Positions 8,039 to 16,427 are shown, numbered from the stretch's first letter. The stretch is DNA of 19,482 bases from Flavobacteriales bacterium UBA5422 (GCA_002409405.1 DHNG01000011.1:36894-56375), one strand, 5' to 3'. Program-made: numbers and translations. The notes: a model not told the origin generated them from the letters alone.

Positions 8039-9033
8039 CAATTTATCAACAAATAGCAGACACGATTGCCGCTGCTAACAACATTGTAATTACAGCGCAT
8101 AAGTCACCCGATGGCGATTCAGTAGGATCCTCCATCGGTTTATACCGTTTTATTCAGAAACTACAAAAAAATGTGAGTATTTGCCATCCGGATAAAGCTC
8201 CGTCATTTCTCAATTGGCTGGAAGACCTGGATGACATTCTTGTATTTGAAGAACAGCCGGAAGTTGTGAAACAAAAAGTACAGGATGCCGATCTATTGAT
8301 CTGCCTGGACTACAATCATTTTTCACGTGTGGGAGAAGGAATGCAACAAGTCCTGGAAAGTTATACAGGAACCATCATCCTGATCGATCATCACCTTCAC
8401 CCCGCTCCAATTACGGAGCTGATGTTGAGTAATACTGACGTTTGTTCAACATGTCAGTTGGTCTATGAAATGATCCGGCAATCCGATAAAGCCAACTTAT
8501 TGGATGCACACATTGCCACCCCGTTGTATTTAGGAATTGTAACAGACACCGGTTCATTCCGATTCCCTTCCGTGGAACCAAGAACCCATCAAATCGTAGC
8601 GGAAATGCTGGAATTGGGCGTTATCCACTACAAAGTACATGAAAATACGTTTGACAACAATGCAGTTGATAAGTTGAAACTTCGGGGGTATGCGACCAGT
8701 GAGAAGCTGGAAATCATTCACAACAATCGAATCGCACTCATTGCGTTGTCCCAGGAAGAACTCAACCGCTTCAATTATCAGAAAGGAGATACAGAAGGGC
8801 TTGTAAATGTGGCGTTGTCAATTGACGGTGTGAAAGCAGCTGTATTGCTGACGGAACAAAATGAGCAAATCCGTATGTCATTTCGCGGAAAAGATGAGTA
8901 TGAGGTAAACATCATTGCAGCAGAACAATTCGGCGGTGGAGGACACAAATATGCTGCGGGTGGAGTAAGTACACGTTCGCTGGCAGCAACGATTGAAAAG
9001 CTGAAACAGGAAATTCCAACTTATTTCGCATGA
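8035..9033 (+). CDS. nrnA: DHH/DHHA1 phosphoesterase, NrnA-like (nanoRNase / pAp phosphatase or c-di-NMP hydrolase)
   Basis: This 332-residue cytoplasmic phosphoesterase belongs to the DHH-DHHA1 superfamily. The manganese-binding DHH motifs are complete: H22, D26 and D28 in AHKSPDGDS, D92 in CLDYNH, D118-H119-H120, and D171 in TDTGSF. The C-terminal DHHA1 domain carries the substrate-binding FGGGGHKYAAGG (299-310). Members of this stand-alone group degrade nanoRNAs, dephosphorylate pAp, or hydrolyse cyclic dinucleotide products. Sequence alone does not settle which, so the symbol is given at family level. It overlaps the upstream lipoprotein gene by ATGA and the downstream GldI-like gene by 4 bases. 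A DHH gene directly before gldI is a recurrent arrangement in flavobacteria, which supports the identification of both. Confidence 0.9.
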   Translation: MTIYQQIADTIAAANNIVITAHKSPDGDSVGSSIGLYRFIQKLQKNVSICHPDKAPSFLNWLEDLDDILVFEEQPEVVKQKVQDADLLICLDYNHFSRVGEGMQQVLESYTGTIILIDHHLHPAPITELMLSNTDVCSTCQLVYEMIRQSDKANLLDAHIATPLYLGIVTDTGSFRFPSVEPRTHQIVAEMLELGVIHYKVHENTFDNNAVDKLKLRGYATSEKLEIIHNNRIALIALSQEELNRFNYQKGDTEGLVNVALSIDGVKAAVLLTEQNEQIRMSFRGKDEYEVNIIAAEQFGGGGHKYAAGGVSTRSLAATIEKLKQEIPTYFA

Positions 9034-9572
9034 AACAGTCCGTTCCTCACCTTATTTTTGTTCTAACTGCATTGGTTACACTTTATTCCTGTTCAGGTGA
9101 TTCTGAAGTTGAAAAACCGATTAAATGGAGCACGGAACAGTCGACAACGATGAACAAACAGTTTTCTGCAGAGGAAGAAGTAGATATCAACTTGTTTTTA
9201 TCACGGAAACAGGAATGGAACATGACAAAAACGGGGTCGGGACTACGTTACTTTATTTATGAAAACGGAGCAGGAGAAAAAGCATTACCGGAAGAATACG
9301 TTGATGTAGAATACACCATCACGCTCGTTGACGGGACAGAATGTTATGCCACGGCAAAAGACGAGGTTGAAGAATTCAAAGTAGATAAAGCACAGGTAGA
9401 GTCCGGTATTCAGGAAGGTATAAAACAGATGCGACAGGGAGACAAAGCTATTCTGGTTATTCCCAGCCACCTTGCGCATGGAATTGTAGGTGACATGTCG
9501 AAAATCCCACCATTGAGCACATTAATCGTGGACATTACCCTCGTAAAGATTTACAGAACAAAACACGTATGA
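9030..9572 (+). CDS. gldI: GldI-like FKBP-type peptidyl-prolyl isomerase lipoprotein
   Basis: This 180-residue protein has a lipoprotein signal with lipobox LYSC (C21). One FKBP domain follows at about 86-176, from YVDVEYTITLVDGT through IPSHLAHG to the IVDITLVKI final strand. GldI is an envelope lipoprotein needed for gliding in Flavobacterium and is thought to help fold gliding and type IX secretion components. Assignment as GldI rests on the size, the lipobox and the position after the DHH phosphoesterase and before a second FKBP gene. Several canonical active-site positions are altered: Tyr (Y106) where FKBPs usually have the DS aspartate, no Trp in ESGIQEG (124-130), and His (H150) for the usual Tyr in LAYG. 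The domain may therefore act as a chaperone more than an isomerase (inference). It overlaps both neighbours by 4 bases. Confidence 0.82.
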   Translation: MKQSVPHLIFVLTALVTLYSCSGDSEVEKPIKWSTEQSTTMNKQFSAEEEVDINLFLSRKQEWNMTKTGSGLRYFIYENGAGEKALPEEYVDVEYTITLVDGTECYATAKDEVEEFKVDKAQVESGIQEGIKQMRQGDKAILVIPSHLAHGIVGDMSKIPPLSTLIVDITLVKIYRTKHV

Positions 9573-10411
9573 AACAGATTCTAAGCGTACTATTTATTCC
9601 TCTGTTACTGGTAACTTCCTGTACAACAGAAGGCGTGCAAAAAGGGAATGATGCAGCCATTAATACGGAAAAAACGACTCAACGTGTTGACTCATTAGAA
9701 TTGGATCTACCCGTTCAGGACCACCTGACACTAAAGAACGGAATTGAGATCGTTTGGTTGCAAAAGTCATCCGGAGAATCAATCAAGCCAGGAGATGTTG
9801 TGATGATTGATTATAAAGTCCGTCTGGCAGACAGTACCATTATTGATGGAAATCACCTATTAAACAAACCTGCCCTTCCGTATATTTTAGGGTTCGGTTT
9901 TCAACCCATAGGCTGGGATATTGCGCTTGCTCACCTGAAAACAGGAGATTTTGCGCGAATTAAATTACCGGCAGCAGTTGCCAGAGGAAAAAAAGGAGTA
10001 AAAGATTTAATTCCTGAAAATGCCGACAATTACCTTACAATCAGGGTTCTTTCCAAACGGAAGCCAGACAGAGAAATTGACGGAACGAAAGTGTGGATAC
10101 TGGAAGAAAACAAAACCAACAAAGAGCTGTTTAACGAAAATAATACGGTTGTTTTTCATACCACCATCAGTTCTCCAAGCTCTCCTTTTTACTTTAATTC
10201 CTACGCCAATCAGCAACCATTTGAGTTGAAACTGGAAGACAACGGTACTGTTCCGGGGTTGAAAAAAGCGTTAATAAATGCTAAAAAGGGAGATCGTATG
10301 TTTATCCTTGTACCGTCAGAAGAAGCTTATGGAGCAAAGGGTTATCTGAATATTGTGAAACCGGACGAAGATTTATTTTACAATGTATTGGTCATGGATA
10401 TTATTGACTGA
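9569..10411 (+). CDS. Two-domain FKBP-like lipoprotein
   Basis: This is a 280-residue lipoprotein with signal MKQILSVLFIPLLLVTSC and lipidated C18. Two FKBP-like units follow. The first (about 70-163) runs from IKPGDVVMIDYKVRL through GFGFQPIGWDIAL to YLTIRVLSKR. The second (about 190-280) includes TVPGLKKAL, a GDRMFILVPSEEAYG segment and YNVLVMDII. Active-site residues are unevenly shared: unit 1 keeps D93 and W116 but has R139 where the usual Tyr sits (AVARG), while unit 2 keeps Y254 in EEAYG but lacks the Trp and the DS aspartate. It probably acts in the periplasm as a folding factor with GldI, whose gene it overlaps by 4 bases. It is the last gene of the run, and the -33 element of the next promoter lies in its final codons. 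Confidence 0.83.
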   Translation: MKQILSVLFIPLLLVTSCTTEGVQKGNDAAINTEKTTQRVDSLELDLPVQDHLTLKNGIEIVWLQKSSGESIKPGDVVMIDYKVRLADSTIIDGNHLLNKPALPYILGFGFQPIGWDIALAHLKTGDFARIKLPAAVARGKKGVKDLIPENADNYLTIRVLSKRKPDREIDGTKVWILEENKTNKELFNENNTVVFHTTISSPSSPFYFNSYANQQPFELKLEDNGTVPGLKKALINAKKGDRMFILVPSEEAYGAKGYLNIVKPDEDLFYNVLVMDIID

Positions 10412-10434
10412 TATAGCTATTAATGCTATATTTG
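10403..10434 (+). promoter_or_regulatory. Promoter with -33 ATTG and -7 TATATTTG boxes
   Basis: TATATTTG at 10427-10434 fits the Bacteroidota -7 consensus TAnnTTTG. ATTG at 10403-10406 lies 20 bases upstream, which is the normal spacing to the TTG/TTTG -33 element. Transcription would start around 10440 and give a leader of about 35 bases, ending in the A-rich taaataaagaaca before the ATG at 10475. It would drive the M23-to-recN run. Confidence 0.7.
10411..10431 (+). promoter_or_regulatory. Perfect 7-bp inverted repeat overlapping the -7 box
   Basis: ATATAGC at 10411-10417 and GCTATAT at 10425-10431 are exact inverse complements separated by 7 bases. The first arm begins in the stop codon of the FKBP gene, and the second covers most of the -7 box. 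It could be an operator-like site for a dimeric regulator. A weak terminator is less likely because only three T residues follow. The sequence does not decide between these. Confidence 0.5.
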
Positions 10435-10474
10435 CAAATCTCGTAAAATCAGAATATAAAATAAATAAAGAACA

Positions 10475-11443
10475 ATGTTAAAAAAACTCGCCTTATTTCT
10501 GCTGGTTTTTCCTTTTTCTCCCCATTCACATTCTCAGGAAATAGTTGACACCCTCTACACGAGTCACGGAACTGTGCTCATGTACGAAAATAAGACCTGG
10601 CAGTACCTGGAAGATATAAAGTTTGATGGTGTCATGAATGATCACCTGCACTGCATGGTTGCAGATCATCCGGACTTATTGGGGTTTAAACAATCCTGGA
10701 ACACCGATATTACATTTACATCCGGAAGAAGCAACGACATTTCGCAAATGAAAGATACTTTGTGGATGTGCGTATTGAAGGACATTGATGATGAGTTCGT
10801 AATTCCGGTAAAAGGAATTGTAACATCCCGATATGGTTACAGAGGTCGCAGACACCACAATGGAATTGACCTTGATTTAGAAACAGGTGATACGGTTGTT
10901 GCTGCATGGTCGGGAAAAGTACGCTATGCCAAGTTTAATGACGGAGGGTTTGGAAACCTGGTAATTATTCGTCATGAAAATGGCTTGGAAACATTTTATG
11001 CCCACTTATCTAAATTGATGGTCGGCCCGAATCAAACAGTGAAAGCAGGTGAACCGATTGGTCTTGGAGGAAATACAGGACGTTCATTTGGTTCTCACCT
11101 CCATTTTGAAGTACGTTTTTATGACTTACCGATGAACCCGGAGGAAGTTATTGACTTTAATGTAAAAGCATGTAAAGACGAGAATCTGTTTGTACACAGA
11201 GGATTATTCAGACCAGGAGCAAAACCTTCTGAATCCATGACTCAAAGCCCAGCCAACAGCGTTGCAGCACCACTGGCAGCTAAAACAACAAGCAGCACCA
11301 ACAAATATTATAAAGTCCGTTCAGGGGATACATTGAGCTCTATTGCATCCAAAAACAGAACAACTGTTTCCAGGTTGTGCCAGCTCAACGGAATTCGTCA
11401 GACGACCATTCTGCAGGTGGGAAGAAATTTGCGGGTTCGCTAA
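10475..11443 (+). CDS. M23 family peptidoglycan endopeptidase with C-terminal LysM
   Basis: This 322-residue exported protein has a signal peptide at about 1-20 (MLKKLALFLLVFPF, probable cleavage near SHSQ). After an N-terminal region of about 90 residues comes a lysostaphin-type M23 domain (about 110-226). Its zinc and catalytic residues are all present: H128 and D132 in HHNGIDLD, H177 in YAHLS, and H208/H210 in SHLHFEV. A Ser/Ala/Thr-rich linker (250-276) leads to one LysM peptidoglycan-binding domain (278-322, YYKVRSGDTLSSIA). With the full HxxxD...HxH set it should be an active endopeptidase cutting cell-wall cross-links in the periplasm, unlike degenerate EnvC-type activators. It is the first gene after a well-formed promoter and lies 24 bases before bamD, linking wall remodelling with outer-membrane assembly. 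Confidence 0.92.
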   Translation: MLKKLALFLLVFPFSPHSHSQEIVDTLYTSHGTVLMYENKTWQYLEDIKFDGVMNDHLHCMVADHPDLLGFKQSWNTDITFTSGRSNDISQMKDTLWMCVLKDIDDEFVIPVKGIVTSRYGYRGRRHHNGIDLDLETGDTVVAAWSGKVRYAKFNDGGFGNLVIIRHENGLETFYAHLSKLMVGPNQTVKAGEPIGLGGNTGRSFGSHLHFEVRFYDLPMNPEEVIDFNVKACKDENLFVHRGLFRPGAKPSESMTQSPANSVAAPLAAKTTSSTNKYYKVRSGDTLSSIASKNRTTVSRLCQLNGIRQTTILQVGRNLRVR

Positions 11444-11467
11444 CACATTATACCATAGTCGCATCAA

Positions 11468-12283
11468 ATGAAAGTATTCAATTACATCTTAATCCTCGCG
11501 TCGTCAGCTGTTCTGATCAGTTGTTCTGATTACAGCAAAGTATTGAAATCAGAAGATTACAACAGGAAGTTTGAACTGGCGAATCAGTATTTTGATGGTG
11601 GCAAATATTCGCAATCTATTGCACTGTATGAACAAGTTTATCAACGTTTTCCCAAACAAAGTGAAGGAGAAGTTTCTTACTTCAGAATCGGGAAAGCGTA
11701 TTATATGAGCAATGATTATTACATGGGGGGATATTTTCTCGGTCAGTTCACATCTCGCTTTCCATTCAGTACAAAAGTAGAAGAAGCTACATTTCTCACA
11801 GCAATGTGTTCTGTACACCAATCTCCTGCTTATTCACTTGACCAGACAGACACGGAACTGGCCATTAACAGCCTACAGCAATTCATTGATCGCTTTCCGA
11901 ATTCGGAACTGGTGGATACAAGCAATGTGATCATGGACAAGTTGCGTTTCAAATTGGAAACAAAGAGTTTCGAGGCTGTAAAAATGTATGCGCGTACGAT
12001 GAATTATCGCGCTGCGGTTACATCTGCCGAAATTTTTATTTCCAACTATCCTGTCAGCACATTCAAAGAAGAAGCTTCTTATCTGTTGGTGAACAATTCC
12101 TATTTATTGTATAAAAACAGTATCGATTCCAAAAAATTAGAGCGAACTGCACAAACATTGGAAAGATATCGTACCTTTGTAACTGAATTCCCAACTTCAA
12201 AATATGTTAAAACCCTGAAATCCATTGCGGATGACATGGAAAAACAGTTGGTAATTTTAGAAAATTTAGAAGCAGAAAAATAA
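11468..12283 (+). CDS. bamD: Outer-membrane assembly lipoprotein BamD
   Basis: This 271-residue lipoprotein has a signal ending LISC (C19). It is rich in TPR-like helical hairpins, for example KFELANQYFDGGKYSQSIAL (34-53) followed by YEQVYQRFP, then SYFRIGKAYYMSNDY and a third repeat around LAINSLQQFIDRFPNSE. This is the tetratricopeptide scaffold of BamD. In the BAM complex, BamD docks on BamA at the periplasmic face of the outer membrane and helps insert beta-barrel proteins. Length fits Bacteroidota BamD. The order bamD - omega - coaBC is a known flavobacterial arrangement and supports the call over a generic TPR protein. It ends 4 bases before rpoZ and is probably in the same transcript. 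Residues 115-130 form a polar insertion between repeats. Confidence 0.9.
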   Translation: MKVFNYILILASSAVLISCSDYSKVLKSEDYNRKFELANQYFDGGKYSQSIALYEQVYQRFPKQSEGEVSYFRIGKAYYMSNDYYMGGYFLGQFTSRFPFSTKVEEATFLTAMCSVHQSPAYSLDQTDTELAINSLQQFIDRFPNSELVDTSNVIMDKLRFKLETKSFEAVKMYARTMNYRAAVTSAEIFISNYPVSTFKEEASYLLVNNSYLLYKNSIDSKKLERTAQTLERYRTFVTEFPTSKYVKTLKSIADDMEKQLVILENLEAEK

Positions 12284-12287
12284 GGTT

Positions 12288-12611
12288 ATGAGTTTTAAAA
12301 ACAGTACAGCCGAACGATCTACAATCACAAGAGACACTGTAGATATCGAAGCAAAAACAGGAAATATTTACGAATCAATTGTTGCTCTTTCAAAAAGATC
12401 CAACCAATTGAGTGTTGAATTGAAAGAAGAGTTAACTCAAAAACTGCAGGAATTTGCGTCTTCCATTGACAATCTGGAAGAAATTTTTGAGAACCGTGAG
12501 CAAATTGAAATTTCCCGTTTCTATGAAAAGCTTCCAAAGCCTGTAGCAATTGCTATTGAGGATTTGTTAAAGGATCGTGTTTATATTCGCAAAGAAGACG
12601 TAATCGGATAA
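12288..12611 (+). CDS. rpoZ: RNA polymerase omega subunit (Bacteroidota type)
   Basis: This 107-residue protein contains the omega-like segment TGNIYESIVALSKRSNQL (25-42), comparable to the RYELVLLAAKRARQL-type motif by which omega wraps the C-terminal tail of RpoB'. A long charged helix follows, and the protein ends with KPVAIAIEDLLKDRVYIRKE. Omega promotes assembly of RNA polymerase and can carry part of a ppGpp binding site. The motif at that site in E. coli, near the N-terminus, is not obviously conserved here. Bacteroidota omegas diverge from proteobacterial ones, so the call rests on the motif, the size and the constant position between bamD and coaBC. It starts 4 bases after bamD and ends 3 bases before coaBC. 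Confidence 0.83.
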   Translation: MSFKNSTAERSTITRDTVDIEAKTGNIYESIVALSKRSNQLSVELKEELTQKLQEFASSIDNLEEIFENREQIEISRFYEKLPKPVAIAIEDLLKDRVYIRKEDVIG

Positions 12612-12614
12612 TCA

Positions 12615-13811
12615 ATGCTGAATAAGCGCATACTTCTGGGAATCACAGGAGGTATTGCAGCATATAAGATTGCATTCCTGATAAGATTATTAAAAAAAGA
12701 AGGGGCAGAAGTCAAATGCATTATGACTCCTGCCTCTTGTGATTTTATCAGTCCTCTTGTTGTGGCAACGCTCTCTGAAAACCCTGTTGGAATTGAGTTC
12801 TGGAATAAAGCAGACGGTTCCTGGGTCAATCATGTGGAATATGGTCTATGGGCCGATTTATTGGTGATTGCACCGGCAACGGCTAATTCACTGGCGAAGA
12901 TGGCAATAGGATCGTGTGATAACCTGCTACTGGCAACGTATCTATCCAACAAATCCAAAACAATGATTGCTCCGGCAATGGATCTGGATATGTATGCACA
13001 TCCCACAACCAAACGCAACCTGGAACAATTACAAGCAGACGGTGTAAAAATCATTCCCGCTGAATCTGGATTTCTGGCAAGCGGACTCCAGGGAGAAGGA
13101 CGCATGGCGGAACCGGAAACAATTCTTCAACACATACAAATGGAACTCCTTTCTTCGGATGAACTGAAGGGAAAGAAAATTCTGGTAACTGCAGGTCCCA
13201 CCTACGAATCAATTGATCCTGTCAGGTATATCGGGAATCATTCATCCGGTAAAATGGGGTATGATATTGCAGAAGCATTGGCACACAAAGGAGCTGAAGT
13301 ACTGTTGATCAGTGGTCCCTCAGCATTAACTGTTGCACATCCGTCTATCCGGGTAGAACGGATTGTAACTGCAGAACAATTATTGAAAGTGGTACAGACC
13401 AATTGGAATCAGATGGACGGAGGAATTTTCAGTGCCGCTGTTGCAGATTACCGGCCAAAAGATGTCGCTCCGGAAAAAATAAAGAAAAAGGAAGAAGAAC
13501 TCACACTACACCTGGTCAAAAATCCGGATGTGCTTCAATGGGCGGGTGCTCATAAACAAGTACATCAATTATTAGTTGGTTTTGCATTGGAAACCAACAA
13601 TAGTCTTGAGAATGGAAAAGGAAAACTGGAGCGAAAAAACCTTGACTTTATTGTTATTAATCAACCTGAAACAGGAAAAACTGGTTTCGGTGCCGACACA
13701 AATAAAATTACACTGTTGGATAATCACAATAAATTGACGAAATTTGAGTTAAAATCCAAGAAACAAGTCGCTAACGACATTGTGGAATATTATATTAATT
13801 ATAAAAAATGA
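12615..13811 (+). CDS. coaBC: Bifunctional phosphopantothenoylcysteine decarboxylase / phosphopantothenate-cysteine ligase
   Basis: This is a 398-residue cytoplasmic fusion that makes 4'-phosphopantetheine for coenzyme A. The CoaC flavoprotein domain (1 to about 180) shows LLGITGGIAAYK, catalytic H73 in NHVEYGLWAD, APATANSLAKMA, the PAMDLDMY variant of the PAMN clamp, and GEGRMAEP. The CoaB domain (about 187-395) shows VTAGPTYESIDPVRYIGNHS, the conserved N208, AAVADYRP with the downstream KIKK lysines (288-291), and VGFALETN. Where E. coli Dfp has the active-site Cys in ACG before GxGRM, this protein has Ser (S156, LASG). I believe this substitution is common in Bacteroidota, but it changes the usual reductive step. 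The gene overlaps porD by 4 bases. Confidence 0.95.
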   Translation: MLNKRILLGITGGIAAYKIAFLIRLLKKEGAEVKCIMTPASCDFISPLVVATLSENPVGIEFWNKADGSWVNHVEYGLWADLLVIAPATANSLAKMAIGSCDNLLLATYLSNKSKTMIAPAMDLDMYAHPTTKRNLEQLQADGVKIIPAESGFLASGLQGEGRMAEPETILQHIQMELLSSDELKGKKILVTAGPTYESIDPVRYIGNHSSGKMGYDIAEALAHKGAEVLLISGPSALTVAHPSIRVERIVTAEQLLKVVQTNWNQMDGGIFSAAVADYRPKDVAPEKIKKKEEELTLHLVKNPDVLQWAGAHKQVHQLLVGFALETNNSLENGKGKLERKNLDFIVINQPETGKTGFGADTNKITLLDNHNKLTKFELKSKKQVANDIVEYYINYKK

Positions 13812-14716
13812 AACAGTTCTTCCTATTGGCAGCGTTTAACTTGCTGTATTTCACATCCACATCTCAGGAATTAAACTGCCAGGTCAGTATTATCGCCAGC
13901 AACAAAGTAGAAGTCAGTACAGTTGAGCAGGAAATATTAAGCCAGCTGGAAGAGGTGATTCGCCAGTTCATGAACGATACAAAGTGGACAAAAGATAATT
14001 TCAAACTGGAAGAACGCATCAACTGTCAGATTCAGTTTCAATTGGAGAATATCCCACAACCGGGAGTATATGAAGGAATGATCCAGGTACAAAGTTCACG
14101 TCCTGTTTTCAATTCAACCTACAACACGCTATTGCTCAATTTCAGCGATCAGAATGTTTCATTTGCATTCTCCAGAAATGCCATGTTGAACTATGCGCCC
14201 AATCAGTACAGAGATAATTTAACGTCCATGCTTGCTTTTTATGCCTATTACATCATCGGGATGGACTACGATTCATTTGGATTAAAAGATGGTGGTCAAT
14301 ACTTGCAGGAAGCACAGAACATCGTAATGAACGCGCAAAGTTCAGGTGCTCCCGGATGGAGTCCTGACCAGACTGGAAATAAAAATAACCGGTACTGGAT
14401 CATCGACAATGCCTTGCACCAATTATTTGAACCGTTGCGTGAATGCGTCTACGAATACCACCGTTTAGGACTTGACAAGCTGTATGAAAATAAAGAACAA
14501 GGGCGAATTGCTATTTATGAATCGTTGAATAAGCTGGCAAAAGTTGTCGCAACACGTCCGAATTCATTCAACATTACTTCTTTTATTCAGGCAAAAAGAA
14601 ATGAACTGAAACAAATCTATACAGATGCTGCTGTTCCCGACAAAGGAAAGCTGGTGGCTTTGTTGAAACGTCTTGACCCGGTAAACTCTGAGAAATACGA
14701 CGAAATCCTTAAATAA
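13808..14716 (+). CDS. porD: DUF4835 / PorD-like exported protein linked to type IX secretion
   Basis: This 302-residue protein has a signal peptide (MKQFFLLAAFNLLYFTSTSQ) followed by ELNCQVSI, the usual mature N-terminus of the DUF4835 family. Other family-like segments are TKWTKDNFKLEERINCQI, the RPVFNSTYNT stretch, YAPNQYRDNLTSMLAFYAYYIIG and NALHQLFEPLRE. DUF4835 proteins are annotated as PorD, a periplasmic or envelope component associated with the type IX secretion system. That function comes from family annotation, and no other type IX secretion genes are in this window. Presence of GldI in the same region is compatible with a gliding or type IX secreting lineage. The gene overlaps coaBC by 4 bases and recN by 1 base, so it belongs to the same operon. 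Confidence 0.83.
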   Translation: MKQFFLLAAFNLLYFTSTSQELNCQVSIIASNKVEVSTVEQEILSQLEEVIRQFMNDTKWTKDNFKLEERINCQIQFQLENIPQPGVYEGMIQVQSSRPVFNSTYNTLLLNFSDQNVSFAFSRNAMLNYAPNQYRDNLTSMLAFYAYYIIGMDYDSFGLKDGGQYLQEAQNIVMNAQSSGAPGWSPDQTGNKNNRYWIIDNALHQLFEPLRECVYEYHRLGLDKLYENKEQGRIAIYESLNKLAKVVATRPNSFNITSFIQAKRNELKQIYTDAAVPDKGKLVALLKRLDPVNSEKYDEILK

Positions 14717-16368
14717 TGCTCAAACAACTGAACGTTCGAAATTTTGCACTCATTCAGGAAGCTGTCTTAAATTTTGATGACGAATACACGGTAATTACCG
14801 GAGAAACAGGATCCGGAAAATCAATTTTACTGAATGCATTGCATTTACTTTTAGGTGAACGTGCCGATTATAAAGTAATTGGCAACAACGGAGAAAAGGC
14901 AGTCGTTGAAGCAACATTTCAGATCAATGAAGGAGAATTTTCTCACTTCTTCTCACAAAATGACATTGATTCGGAGCAAGAAACCATCGTTCGGAGAGAA
15001 ATTACCCGTCAGGGGAAATCAAGGGCATTTATCAACGATATTCCTGTTCAGTTAAACATTCTGAAAGAATTTACAGAACAACTGGTTTCGATCCATTCCC
15101 AATACAACACACTGGATCTGAAACGAAAAGATTTTCAGTTGCAAACATTGGATTTACTGGCAGATACCCGACCACTGCAAGTTGAATTTTCAACACTATA
15201 TGAACGGTCAAAAATTGTTTACAGAGCCATACAAGCAGAGCAGGAACAACTGGATCAGTTAGAGAAGGACCGTGATTACAATGATTTTCAATTAAAGGAA
15301 TTAGAAGAGTTAGGACTTGAAAAAAATAATTTTTCGAACCTGGAAGAGCAGTTAGTACGCTTTGAGAACGCTGCTGAAATCCAGCAGCTGACAGGTGGGA
15401 TTATTTCCGGTTTGGGAAATGAAGGTGCACTCATTGATCAATTGCAATCCTTAAAATCGCTTGCATCCAAACTGGGACGTATCGACAAAGACAATCAAGC
15501 AGTTGAACAACGCATTCAATCTGTCATCATTGAATTAAAAGACATTGAAACAGAATTATCCGAAACAGCAGGAAAATCGGAAGAATCGAACGAACAACAC
15601 CAGCAATTACTGACAGAACTGCTTGATAAATACAATCGCGTTCTGCTCAAACATAAATGCACAGACGAACATGAATTGAAGGAACTCTACAGTCAGTTGC
15701 AACAAACGGCTTCTAATACGGATGATGTACGCAATACGATTGCACAATTAGAACAGGAGTTTACTTCATTGAAAGCGCAATTGGATACCATTGCAGGAAA
15801 GTTACATGAACAACGCATAAAAGCAGTGGGGCCCATCGAAGAAAAAATTCAGGATTCCCTGGCAGAATTAAAACTTCCGGACACCCGACTTTCATTTAAA
15901 CTAGAGCAGCAGGAAAAGTTCAATTCCTACGGAAATTCATCTTTGTCCTTGTTATTTTCTGCGAATAAAGGTATTGCACCGGTTGAAATCGAAAAAGCAG
16001 CTAGCGGAGGTGAGCTTTCACGCGTAATGTTAGCACTTCAACAGCTGATCTCCGAAAAAACACAACTTCCAACCATCTTTTTTGATGAAATTGATACAGG
16101 TGTATCCGGAGATGTTGCTCAAAAAATAGGGAACCTACTCAAGCAGATGGGAACAACGATGCAGCTATTTGCAATCTCACACCTGCCCCAGGTCGCAGCA
16201 AAAGCCAAACACCATTTCAAAGTGGAAAAAGCAGCCATCGGAGATACTGTCCAAACAGTCATTCGCCCCTTGTCGTATGAGCAACGGATTGAAGAAATCG
16301 CCCGGTTGATGAGTGGTGAGACGATCAATGAAGCAGCTATTTCAAATGCAAAGGCGTTAATGATATAA
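14716..16368 (+). CDS. recN: DNA repair protein RecN
   Basis: This is a 550-residue SMC-like ATPase that acts on DNA double-strand breaks in the cytoplasm. The N-terminal MLKQLNVRNFALIQE and the Walker A GETGSGKS (29-36) are typical RecN. The central 150-390 region is coiled coil, rich in Glu, Gln, Leu and Lys. The C-terminal head has the ABC signature ASGGELSR (429-436), Walker B FFDEIDTGVSG with D457 and E458, and the final IARLMSGE motif. Length and order are normal. It starts within the stop codon of porD (TAATG), so it is translationally coupled. No SOS-like operator is evident, consistent with co-transcription from the operon promoter near 10430. Confidence 0.96.
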   Translation: MLKQLNVRNFALIQEAVLNFDDEYTVITGETGSGKSILLNALHLLLGERADYKVIGNNGEKAVVEATFQINEGEFSHFFSQNDIDSEQETIVRREITRQGKSRAFINDIPVQLNILKEFTEQLVSIHSQYNTLDLKRKDFQLQTLDLLADTRPLQVEFSTLYERSKIVYRAIQAEQEQLDQLEKDRDYNDFQLKELEELGLEKNNFSNLEEQLVRFENAAEIQQLTGGIISGLGNEGALIDQLQSLKSLASKLGRIDKDNQAVEQRIQSVIIELKDIETELSETAGKSEESNEQHQQLLTELLDKYNRVLLKHKCTDEHELKELYSQLQQTASNTDDVRNTIAQLEQEFTSLKAQLDTIAGKLHEQRIKAVGPIEEKIQDSLAELKLPDTRLSFKLEQQEKFNSYGNSSLSLLFSANKGIAPVEIEKAASGGELSRVMLALQQLISEKTQLPTIFFDEIDTGVSGDVAQKIGNLLKQMGTTMQLFAISHLPQVAAKAKHHFKVEKAAIGDTVQTVIRPLSYEQRIEEIARLMSGETINEAAISNAKALMI

Positions 16369-16401
16369 CATATTTTTTAGAAGCATCATTCAAAAAAATT
16401 G

Positions 16402-16409
16402 TATCTTTC
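16402..16409 (+). promoter_or_regulatory. Weak candidate -7 box ahead of the MltF-like gene
   Basis: TATCTTTC in the 59-base gap after recN differs from TAnnTTTG only at its last base and lies 18 bases upstream of the ATG at 16428. No clear TTG -33 element is seen about 20 bases upstream; only a T run ending TTTTTTAG (16373-16380) is near. It may start the MltF-like/miaA transcript. Confidence 0.35.
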
Positions 16410-16427
16410 GTTCTCGAAGATGTATAC

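Noticed and set aside
16361..16378. Terminator after recN (ATATAACATAT followed by a T run)
   Set aside because: The possible stem is only about 3 A/T pairs; not stable enough to support.
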